The notes under the pieces: generated by a model
Seen by the model: only the letters and a program-made list of their open reading frames with translations
The model's database searches: none
What the model was told of the DNA's origin: nothing
Source of the DNA: Larimichthys crocea
Lineage: Eukaryota; Chordata; Actinopteri; Sciaenidae
Assembly (NCBI RefSeq): GCF_000972845.2
Contig: NC_040028.1
Span: 9,742,038-9,806,037, forward strand
DNA: 64,000 bases
Direction of reading: 5' to 3'
Position numbers and translations under genes: made by a program
Shown here: one piece after another, positions 55,401-64,000 of the stretch
How positions within the stretch are numbered: the stretch's first letter is position 1
Layout: the number at the start of each line of letters is the position of its first letter

Positions 55401-57660
55401 ATCAACTTCATGCTCACCTACAGCTTCGTTGACTACTCCTACTTCAGTGTGGCGATGACCTTTCAGCTGCAGACTAAAGACAAGAGGCACCCCCTCATCC
55501 AGGCTAAAAGAAACCAGCGTAGGTCAACCAGGCAGAGCTCTAGGCCTCTAATAGAGGCCACTTTTTCAAACTATGGGAGCACAGGCGAGAATTTACAGGG
55601 AAAAGGCACTCTGTTGGAGTTCACCAAGGACATGGACCAGATCTTTCCCCCAATGTCAAATGTTGATGCTGGGGCAGAGAAGACCTCCTCCATGCAAGAA
55701 CTGAGCAGTAGATGCAAGAGCAGAAAGGCTCATGTTACCACCAAGCAGAAGCTGATGGACAGCTATGGCTTGGACCGAAACGGCAATAATTCCCCAGAAG
55801 AGAAAAGAGAGGATAAAAGTTCAGCTCCACCACTTGAGGAAGCTGAGAGGCAACGTGAAGGCGAAGAGCCCAGGGCTGCAGAAGAAACACAAAACCATTG
55901 GCATTCAGAAATACACCATGCTGAGCAAGATTCATCAGCTGAGCCTCACAATCACAGCACAGGTGATCATCCTAAACCATCAAACACTAGCCTTTATGAG
56001 ACCAGACAGGAGTAGACACCATAGAGGTTAGTTGAACCTGACCCTTTATTACATCTTTCAGGTGCTGACAGTAAAACAGAGCCCCAGAGTTTGGAAATCA
56101 AACCCATGCAGCATTCATTATATGCAAAGTTCTGCAACCACTGGGTTGCTCTTATTGGGGTAGGTTACACATTACATGTTGTACATTGTTTTATTCAGTT
56201 GATTTTTAGCTAACATACATAATTTATGAATAATATGAACAATTTCTTTGTTTTTTTTCAGGCACTGTGCTCCATATTGATCATGTTTATCATTCAGTGG
56301 ATTTATGCCTTAGCAAACATAGTCGTTGCCTTGCTGCTCTTCCTCTACATCGGAAAAACAAGTCCTGGACTACCTATAGGTATTTCAATCCGTTCATTTC
56401 CCATTCACAGACGCTTAGCCTGATCTTTATGGTAAGGTCCTGTTAGCATGACCTGAGTCAGTTGATGCACTGAATCAGTCCAGAATGGCTTCGGTTTGGT
56501 TTGATCTGAACTTTAGTCATTAGTTAGATAAATCAAGGCCAATACCTTAGGAAATCTATAACTGCAAGGTAGGTTTTGTTGTATAGGCAGTTGTTTTAAA
56601 AATGAAAAATAGGAAGGCATTTTATTAAGCCATTTTTAATAAGCAGTAAGCACTGCACATTGTGTTTTTTATATTCACTTATCCATCTACTTTCTGCTGA
56701 AAGGAGGAAAAGTCTTTCTTTATGTCTGATAGCATGTTTGCAAGGTCATGAACTTGTGTAACTTCAGGCTACGTGACCTGGTAATGTACTCAGACTGAAA
56801 GTTTCACTTGCGGTCTTTTTGCCTGGCAGGCTGGCAGCTGTTGTGGCTTAGGATTTCTAGAATAGCTAGATGGGACACACAGTGTCTGTGCATTAAACTC
56901 ACCACATTTACAGCATGCCTCAGGAGTCTGACTCACGACATTTCTGAGCACAAGCTCTGCAAGTGTTGGGCATTTGTCCCACAGGTGGTAAATGGGATGC
57001 AGCGTTTTCTCTTTCTCAGTGCTGGCTCTGCTATCGGATTTCTTGTGAACTAACCCCAATACTGACACAATTAAAAGAGTCTCTGTTGTAAATTTAAATG
57101 TTTTATTACTATTATCACAGGTTATTTATACCTGTTCTTCTGAAATTAAGCTAATTTCTTCTAATAACAGTTTAAATTTCTTCGCAGGTATTGCAGCTCG
57201 ATTCAGCTTCTTCAAATGGCTTAAATCGACATTGAGTAGCATTTGCAGGTATTAATGATGTGCCATGAATACATTTATAAGAATAAATGAGTGTTTAAGA
57301 GATAAGGGATTTAAACGTCATTCATCAAAGAAATGTCTAATATTAAATTATCTGTCAGACTGAAACTAAGTATTTCTCGTTATCTCTTGCTTCTTGTGTT
57401 ACTAATTCAAAGAATGTGAGAAGATAATTTTAATCTTTTATATGTGCATCACCTGAAACCCATTTCTCTGAACTGTTTCTCTGACTTTCAGGAGAAAAGG
57501 ATCTCCTCGGGATGAGATCGTAATCACACCCTCTCTGCCCGGTGTCGGGCTGGAAACCAAGCAGCTGACAAAGGAAAACGCTGACTTTGCCTCTCGTCAC
57601 CGCCATCATCAGTCCTCATTTATCAGCACCAACAAGATGGTGCAACCACAACTCCACTGA
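40419..57660 (+). CDS. slc12a8: slc12a8, solute carrier family 12 member 8 (CCC9)
   Basis: Thirteen exons join in frame to 752 residues: 40419-40553, 41477-41626, 42994-43185, 43311-43542, 49654-49767, 49954-50041, 50562-50649, 52930-53076, 55296-55962, 56062-56159, 56262-56379, 57188-57248 and 57492-57660. Every junction keeps phase with GT/AG. Human SLC12A8 has 714 residues. The N-terminus ends HEDAQ before [20 protein letters not shown]. Then come the transporter core with many hydrophobic segments, including [64 protein letters not shown] and [16 protein letters not shown] hydrophilic loop spans about 440-625, then a last membrane pair near 638-672 and a soluble tail with [12 protein letters not shown]. 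The family is the cation-chloride cotransporter/amino-acid permease superfamily; the substrate is unsettled (mouse Slc12a8 was reported as a nicotinamide mononucleotide transporter, which is disputed). The start is the first ATG of the exon and aligns with the human LFHEAAQ region, but mammals start later. Confidence 0.96.
40657..41018. mobile_element. MITE (hAT-like), 362 bp, flanked by 10-bp direct repeats
   Basis: The ends AGGTCCAGTGTGTAA and TTACACACTGGCCCT are inverted repeats. TTAAACTTAA flanks it on both sides (40647-40656 and 41019-41028), an 8- to 10-bp target duplication (ambiguous because of TTAA symmetry). The element lies in slc12a8 intron 1 and has no transposase. Confidence 0.82.
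41032..41330. repeat. Fragment of an abundant fish repeat ('atatagcacctttcatgc')
   Basis: The phrases 'tttatatagcacctttcatg' and 'cccaaagtgccttacag' are widespread in teleost genomes. It is followed by A-rich sequence. The class is not determined. Confidence 0.5.
41627..42993 (+). other. slc12a8 intron 2
   Basis: Non-coding between exons 41477-41626 and 42994-43185. Short ORFs on both strands lack splice context and known motifs. Confidence 0.8.
44069..44266 (+). mobile_element. tRNA-derived SINE, full length, with 11-bp target duplication
   Basis: The A box TGGCTCAGTTGGTAGAGC (about 44080-44097) and B box GGTTCGAGACC (44142-44152) are well preserved. The body shares its 3' part ('atgtcattccc', 'ttcctgtcac', 'aaaaggccaaaaaat') with the SINE at 16656. 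AAAGTGCCTTT flanks it (44058-44068 and 44267-44277). The tRNA-like head is not a functional tRNA. Confidence 0.9.
47240..47480. repeat. Abundant percomorph interspersed repeat
   Basis: The phrases 'aaatttcatggcaatccat', 'agttgctgagatatttcag' and 'tctggacctaaatggt' recur in many fish genomes, recognised from memory. The class is not determined. Confidence 0.55.
48839..48867. repeat. Short perfect hairpin (11-bp stem)
   Basis: ACCTATGCTAT and ATAGCATAGGT are perfect inverses around a 7-nt loop. Intronic; probably incidental. Confidence 0.8.
49324..49497. mobile_element. MITE, same family as 7863-8050
   Basis: Terminal sequences TACAGTAGCCATTTTAACAT and (inverse) CACAGCAGTCATTTTGACAT bracket a short non-coding body that resembles the 7863 copy ('ggtcaacacaggtgtttcca', 'tttattattgcagcagag'). 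Confidence 0.7.
50650..52929 (+). other. slc12a8 intron 7
   Basis: Non-coding between exons 50562-50649 and 52930-53076. Mostly AT-rich, with no recognised element. A polypyrimidine tract precedes the acceptor at 52929. Confidence 0.8.
53085..53112. repeat. (GATG)n short tandem repeat
   Basis: A short tetranucleotide run just inside the intron that follows slc12a8 exon 8. Confidence 0.9.
53517..53602. repeat. Exact two-copy tandem duplication, 43-bp unit
   Basis: Identical units begin at 53517 and 53560 (CACATTGTCTTTTTAAACAA...). It lies in slc12a8 intron 8. Confidence 0.95.
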
Positions 57661-58815
57661 CTGACTTCCCGGCCTGTTACATGTCATAGCTGTCATCTTG
57701 AAACCACATTTTCTGCCTCAACTGCACACCTGACCACATTCTGCACACATATTGTATTTAACAGAGACATTCAGTGGCATTCATTCAGATTCAGGGAATC
57801 TGAGCTTCTTCCAAAGTTGCACAAAGCGTGAGGTGTTTGTGGACCGGAGGTAACTGAATTTTGACTTTGATAGAAGTAACATACAGTGCTTTATGGTTTT
57901 GATTGAAGTATTACAATCTTTGAAACTCTCTTTAAAGTTTTTCTTGTCTGATTATTGTACTGGTCACTTCCAAGAGGTCATGTGGCTTAAATGTTCTATG
58001 TACATGTGAAGGTTTAATTAAAATATGTTAGTTCACTTCTGTCTTTATGCAGTTCATTGTTTATTGAAAAATATTTTCCAAGCTGTTAATATACGTGAAT
58101 AGCTCTTGTTATAAAAGAAGGAATTAGAAGTCATTTGGGAGACAGTTCTTGATTTGTTTTAAAACACATGCTGAATATCATATTGTGTATCACACAAGGT
58201 CATGTTTCCTGGGTGAACTGGGTGCATCACAGGTTAGAGTCACTGTTGTAGCTGCTAAAGCGCATCGCTGTGAAAACCACTTCCTCTCAGCATTTTGTTG
58301 TTACAACTGCAACATGCATATGATCTGTAAAGATACTGATAACTGGTTTCATCATCAACTTCTTTCTAGATGACTTGTCAGTACCAAGAATTTGACTTAT
58401 TTCTGTTCACAACCATCCTTGATGTCAAGGAGACAAATCTTAGTGTGAATGAGGTGAAGGATGGGACTGTGCACAGTGTGCACTTTAATGTTTGAATCTC
58501 AGTTCAAAGATAATGCTTGAAATATCAGTGGTGTCAATAAAAAGCACTTTTGGGTCAGGGCTGAACAACATGTACTTGTTGACACAAATATTTGTACCTG
58601 GATGTTGCAAAAGTAGCAATGACACTGTGTAGAAATACTGTCACTATGCAAAATGACCCATTCTAGGATAATGTATATTATATTATTGGATTATAATTAT
58701 TTATTTATTAATGTGTGCATCACTTTAATGTTGAAGCGGGTAAAGACAGAGCTACTTTCAACTAGTTTGTTTATTCACTGGGCAGCATGTGAATCAATAA
58801 AGTTTTGTATTAAAC
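57661..58815 (+). other. slc12a8 3' UTR with two candidate poly-A signals
   Basis: No coding sequence follows the stop. AATAAA occurs at 58536-58541 and 58796-58801, giving a 3' UTR of roughly 0.9-1.15 kb. Confidence 0.6.
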
Positions 58816-60620
58816 TATAATATTATATCATATTTTAGTCGTTTATTATGTTTTGTTATAATCGGAATTTGTAAAGTAGTAACTTATATTATCAAATAAA
58901 TGTAGTTCAGTAGAGGGTGCAGTATTCAAGTGGTGTAAATTCAGAGATTCAGCCTATTCATGTTGACTCCAGTCACTGTTTTGATGACTTGCAACTTGAC
59001 ATACACAATAAAAGTAAAAGACAATAAATCGCTTGAGACTCCACTTGGACTTGGAAGTTAAAGACGGCTCATTTGAGACATGATGAATGACCCAATTTTA
59101 TGAATTGGCCAATAATATGACTATTAAACAGGTACTAATGCCTCTCTTTGACTTAACTACCTCAAAGTTGATTACTTAAGTAAATGTACTTAGTTTCTTT
59201 CCACTACTGGCTTTTTCTCATGTAAGACAGAAATACAGCAAATTTTGCGGCAAAAAATCTGAACATTGCAACATTACATGAATGTATTCAAGTTGTATTT
59301 GTATTCCAGTAACTTAATGCACTTAAAGTGATTTCCTTTGTGTTTACCTCACTCTTTTTTGTAAAACTGTGAATACTAGTACTACTCTTACTAGTCACTA
59401 AAATCAGTCAAAACGTTAAGTTTATTGGTGATACTTTTTTTTCCCCCTCGAAAACCCTTTGAAAGCTTTTCTGTGAAGTTTCATGTGCTCTTCATTAAAT
59501 GAATCGCCAAACTATTTTGATAATGAATTAAGTGTTTATTCATTTCGCCAAACTATTTTGATAATGAATTAAGTGTTTATTCATTTTTCAAGAAAAACAG
59601 TCCAAATTCCCTGATTTCAGCTTCTAAAATATGAATATTTTCTGATTTCAAGACATTTAAGGACGTCATCCTGGGCTTCAGTTGTGATACTACTTGGTAA
59701 GTCAGAAGTGACTTTACGTTCATGATAATTACTTGAAATTGTGAGATTGTCGGTTTTTTATTTATATAATTAATCATTTTGAATGGCACTAATTGGTTGC
59801 CATGTCAACATTGTATTGTTTGATTGTCTCCTTTTAACTTAAAATAAATAACAGATTTAAAATCATTTTGCTGCTCATTGATATGTAATCAGGGAATGGG
59901 TGTAAAGTACGTAACACTTTACAGCACTGGTCACACACACCACCAACTATTTCACCTGATTTGGTGAAACTGGATCATATTTTATGGAGAAAATATTTCT
60001 GGTTTTCGCTCTCGTGTCCTCCAGCTGCTCTCCCCAACCCTTGATGGACAGCAAAGTAAACTGCAGCAAACTGTAGCTGCTGTTAGGTAATATTAGCTCA
60101 GTTTGTTTGTCGGGATGCCCGGACTGTGAGCTCAGAGACTGGGCAGGTGTTTTTCAGTCAATGGGAAAATAAGGTTTTCAGGCCCGGGGCATGGGTCAAA
60201 GCAGATAGGGAGCAGAGCCAGTGTCGTGCCAGAACTGGAGCTTAGCAGCCTCTTTGATAATGGCAGGGCAAAAAGATGGAGGGGGACTTTGACAGAGGAA
60301 GCTAAAAGAGAAATATGTCTTGTATTGTTGCACTTGCTTGATGTTTGGCTGTTGGCAAATTGGTCTACTGACTAGTTTTTGATTATAGGTAATATAATAA
60401 TAACAAATACACGTGTTACAGCTGTCCAGTGTGCATGACAGTGGTATTGCACTTTGAACTGGAGGCGCTAAAAACCCTCACATTTATTCGAGTTTTTTTT
60501 TGTATTTTGTAGTTTTGTGAAGCATCAGTGTCCATGGAAATTGTTGAACTGCGGGACTTCCGACAACACTGAAGGCAGCAAAAGCAGCCACTGAGTTTGA
60601 ATACAGGACAGAGTGAAGTC
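58816..60620. other. slc12a8-heg1 intergenic interval
   Basis: AT-rich sequence with no recognised gene. It contains the 41-bp tandem doublet at 59505. Confidence 0.5.
59505..59586. repeat. Exact two-copy tandem duplication, 41-bp unit
   Basis: Identical units begin at 59505 and 59546 (CGCCAAACTATTTTGATAAT...). Confidence 0.95.
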
Positions 60621-60985
60621 CTGCAGAATGTTGGCAAGTGTGTGTGTGTGTGTGTGTGTGTGTTGTTGTTTTGGGTGTGCGTTTTTGGGTGTGTGTGTGT
60701 GTGCAGCAGGAGCAGGAGCAGGAGGAGGAGGAGCCCGGGCTCCTCCGCTGTGATAACAGGCTGGTGCAGCGGCTCTGTTATCTTCCGTTCCCCGCCGTCG
60801 CAGCAGCGGACCTCCTCCGGACCTGTAACCAGGATTTATATTTATATTTTTTAATTTTCTTTTTTTTAATGAAACTTCACATTTAGCTGGAGCGCTCCTC
60901 TCATGGTGTCCCCGGGAGACTCCCCGGCCTCTACTTCTCGACTTTACGGAAACTATCGGCGGCCGTTTTGGGGGTCTTGGAAATC
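60621..60985 (+). promoter_or_regulatory. heg1 promoter/5' UTR region
   Basis: (TG)n tracts (60636-60663 and about 60688-60703) and an AGGAGC/AGG purine tract (about 60708-60735) lead into GC- and CpG-rich sequence directly before the start codon. A TATA-like TTTATATTTAT lies near 60835. The start site cannot be fixed. Confidence 0.4.
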
Positions 60986-61262
60986 ATGGAAACGTGGTTT
61001 TTGAATCACGTCCTCGGTTTGTCTCTGGCGGTACTCCTGCTGGGTCTGCAGCCCCCCCTCGGTGCAGGGACCCCCGGTAACAACAGCACGGATTCGGTCA
61101 CGGCAGGATTTGATTACTCACCCGCCACAGATGAAGTCAGCGACGTGGAAAACAACAATGCAACTTCAACTTCATACTCCAGCGAGAGTTTATCCCCATC
61201 ACAGAGGAACATCCTGCTCACACACACTGCTGAAACACACACTGCTGCTGCTGGACACTTCG
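60986..61262 (+). CDS. heg1: heg1 (heart of glass homolog), first coding exon only
   Basis: The ATG at 60986 (context AATCATGG) opens 92 codons plus one base to the donor TTCG|GTAAGA. Residues 1 to about 28 are a classical signal peptide (METWFLNHV, then a Leu-rich core, then LGAG). The rest is Ser/Thr/Asn-rich with N-glycosylation sequons such as NNST and NNAT, which suits a mucin-like ectodomain. The EGF repeats and cytoplasmic KRIT1-binding tail of HEG1 would lie in later exons beyond the window. HEG1 is an endothelial/cardiac transmembrane receptor that acts with the CCM complex in heart and vessel development. The identification rests chiefly on position: HEG1 follows SLC12A8 in the same orientation in mammals. 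The mucin-like sequence itself aligns poorly, so another secreted mucin-like protein remains possible. Confidence 0.65.
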
Positions 61263-64000
61263 GTAAGATCTCAGTCACTGAGGCCTGCAATGGCAAGTGT
61301 AACTTTTGAGACCAAATGTTATGTTATTCCCATATGAGAATTACTTTCATCTGCAAATTAAAGGCACTTTTCATTAAACTGAGCTGTAGTTGGGGTTTAC
61401 AACAGGAACCCAGCATGTTGGAGTTGTAATCTCTTAATTACAACTTTATATATCCAAGTTTACACTCACTTATTATGGAGAAGTGAAATAAAAAAGCACA
61501 GCTGACCAACTGATAATCAGTCGTGAAAGAGGTGCATTGCTCTTTATCATAAATAATATTTTTTATTATGTTTTTCAACATAAACACATAAATTTCCAAC
61601 TTACATACCTGTTATGTGATGTATATACACTCATGTAGATAAGTTGTGGGAGTATAAATGGGAAGATATACAAATATGTACACATTCACACACACATCTA
61701 CACCGTTGCCCATAAAGTTGGGATCATTTTGTTTTCAGACACATTCCTCGTTTTATTCCCATTTGTACACATCAGGTTAATCGTGGTTTGATTTTCACTG
61801 TGATATGTGATGTAAGTTTTGAGAAGATACACTATCTATCAAGAACAAGTCACATCGTCACAATCATTTCACGAGAAGAGGTAAAAAATAGTTTATTCAA
61901 ACTTTATATGGGCAACCACGTATAAGGAAATGCCCAGACTCTTTACAGTTGACAGTGATGGAACAAATAAACATCTGAAGATGTATAGTTATTTGTTTAT
62001 TATTTATTTAATTGATTCATCCGTCGCTTGCTCTATAAATTGTCAAAAATAGCTGTCAAAGCCCAAGTTGACTAACTGCTTTAACTACTCGACCAACAGT
62101 TTGAAAATCCAAAAGCAGGAGATTAGTACCACAGTGAACTGAGACAAACACAAAGTATTTACCTTTGTGAAGCTTAATTAAGTTAATTGTTGACGTTTCC
62201 AGTCAGTTGAATGATTATTATTTAAGGCTCATGCTGTATGCGCACGTCTTCTGATTCAGAAGAGGGTAAAATCCTCATCAGACTCGATTTCTGCAATAGA
62301 AATTTTGCCACCATTTCATCCTGATGTGCCATTTCAGTGAACAAAGACTGACATTTGTACTTAAAGTCAAATATGGTACCAATAAACACCCCCGCTCACA
62401 TATATCACTCCCATTATCTAAATATCTAAGTTTCTTGTAAGAAGTTAATCTGAGGTGTTGTGGTCACAAAAACTCTTGATGTTTGTTCATCAGCTGACGA
62501 GGTGTTCAGCATCTTATCACGTTTGCCGCATGCGAGACAAAAGAGTTGTAAAAACATTTATTACGTTGTCCCTACAAAAGAACTTGCAGATAAACTATTC
62601 CGAGGGAAACCACATACAGCTGGCACACTGCACAGCGTTGAATGAGTAATTTCATAAAAGTTCCTATGTGTAAGGTCCACTACCACTCATCACACTATGA
62701 CAAGAAAACCTTTTGTGGTAGAAGCCACAGTCACCCCGACACATACACTGTGCTACTAACGTACTTCTGAACCTTCTGAACCCATTTCTTAGGTATTTCT
62801 AGGATCTTCATCACCTTAATACAGTTAGATAGTTGTCTGATTATTAACATATTATTCCCTCTATTACTAGTACTACTGGTACTTCTGTTTTCTCCATCAG
62901 AGTGAGTGAGTATAGCAGTTTTGTAATGAAAACTATATTTTTGCGATATTACAAAGAGATACACAAAACTGACTATTAGACTGAGATTCTGGCCCCTTTT
63001 TTAAGACTTTAGTTAGAAGTGATAAGAAATGATACCTCAAGGACATTGTAAAGATTTTTGTCTAGTGATATTTCTGCTTACTTTTAGTCATGTTTGACTC
63101 ATTCATACTGAGAACTGCCCAGCACATTTCTACAGAAACAACGTAGAGGCCAGATGTTTTGCTCAAAGGCGAAGAGTAATAAGTGGAAATGATTCACTTT
63201 CCTCCCCCTGATTCACCTTTCCTGCCCCACCAGGTCTTCAGGTCATATTCATCTAGTGACAAACCCACAAAACTGAGCTGTCAGTAGAGGTGGCAGCCAT
63301 AACAGTAAAGTAAAAGTCCACAACAACAAATGATCTGTTGGCAGCCATACACGACCATTACACCGCTCCATCATACCATGTTCATCTATGTGCTATATCA
63401 TGCATTGCACTTGCTTGAGTTAACATGCAGGTCACAGAGTTTCTGAAGCATAACAGATGTGAATAGACGACACTGACAGCCGTGTTAATAGTTGAGAGCT
63501 GCGAGATAAACAGCAGAGAATCTGGGAGTGTCCGCCACTTGTTGCCAGCACCACGTTCCAGTCTGAGTTTTGTTGCCCGGACTAGATCCAGAGAGAGCAA
63601 ATGAAATAACGAGAGAGACACATGCAGAGGAAGTGAGAGGGAAAAAAAAATAGAGTCTAGTGGCCCAGTTCTTCCCACAGACTCCCAATGGACGGACTGT
63701 TCTGCAGTTGAACTCTCCCCTCCATTGGTTTTGGATGGTGGCTGCCGGTTGCTGTCTGTTGGATGTCAGGATGCTATCCAGCACCGACACTTATCCTCAG
63801 TGGATTGTTGTTCCAGTCCTGGCCTTCTGGAGGCAGGCCAGATAACAAGCTGTCAAAAAGCACAGCATTAACTGATAGGCACAGAAATAACCTCTATGTC
63901 AGAGAAAGACCTCACACAGACTTGGTGCCCAGTTGACTTACTCACATTTTCTCACACACACACTTGATGTTTTAGCACCTCTGCTCGGCACGTTTGATGC
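61263..64000 (+). other. Presumed heg1 intron 1 (open at window end)
   Basis: No further Ser/Thr-rich or EGF-coding exon was seen. A 60-codon open frame at 62460-62645 is noted under findings. The rest is AT-rich with small ORFs of no recognised identity. Confidence 0.45.

Noticed and set aside
55317..56015. Continuous 232-codon ORF as the natural end of slc12a8
   Set aside because: A donor at 55963 joins in phase to exons 56062 onward that match the human C-terminus, so readthrough is at best a minor isoform.

Overview
The window is nuclear genomic DNA of a ray-finned fish, most likely a percomorph-type teleost. The evidence is split genes with GT/AG introns, long (CA)n and (CTAT)n microsatellites, tRNA-derived SINEs, LINE 3' tails, several MITE families, and a gene order that matches the vertebrate ZNF148-SLC12A8-HEG1 block. 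Nothing bacterial or viral is apparent.

Layout. 1-10 kb: the 5' end of a minus-strand SDR dehydrogenase, dhrsx. Exon 2 lies at 6911-7018 and exon 1 at 9852-9960; the rest of the gene lies beyond the left edge or was not recognised. Its intron 1 carries a hAT end, an L2-like fragment and a 687-bp solo LTR. 10.1-11.2 kb: just upstream of dhrsx, a palindromic MITE is interrupted by a pogo/Tigger-like element. 11.2-24.4 kb: mostly intergenic, with repeats and no recognised gene. 24.38-24.8 kb: a minus-strand unit encoding a 42-residue single-pass membrane micropeptide, with an upstream TATA box. 25.7-29.97 kb: LINE tails, an orphan ATG exon, a 1-kb direct duplication, a 10-N gap, possible piggyBac-like ends, and an intact 308-bp copy of the same MITE that lies by dhrsx. 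30-38.8 kb: znf148 (+), six coding exons, 816 aa, four C2H2 fingers and a long 3' UTR. 40.4-58.8 kb: slc12a8 (+), thirteen coding exons, 752 aa. 60.99-61.26 kb: a first coding exon, assigned to heg1 (+) mainly by synteny, followed by its intron to the window end.

How the genes relate. znf148, slc12a8 and heg1 are collinear on one strand, as in human 3q21 where the same three lie in tandem in the same relative order. They do not form a pathway: one is a GC-box-binding transcription factor, one a solute carrier, and one an endothelial/cardiac mucin-like receptor. dhrsx lies next to znf148 in divergent orientation here, unlike the mammalian arrangement where DHRSX is in the sex-chromosome pseudoautosomal region.

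Points most worth a second look: the 42-aa micropeptide gene; the same MITE sitting immediately upstream of both the dhrsx and znf148 5' ends with the same end facing each gene; the pogo-like insertion whose pre-insertion sequence is preserved in the second MITE copy; and four exact two-copy tandem duplications of 41-43 bp, which are either a mutational signature or an assembly artefact. All calls come from reading the sequence; no database search was run.
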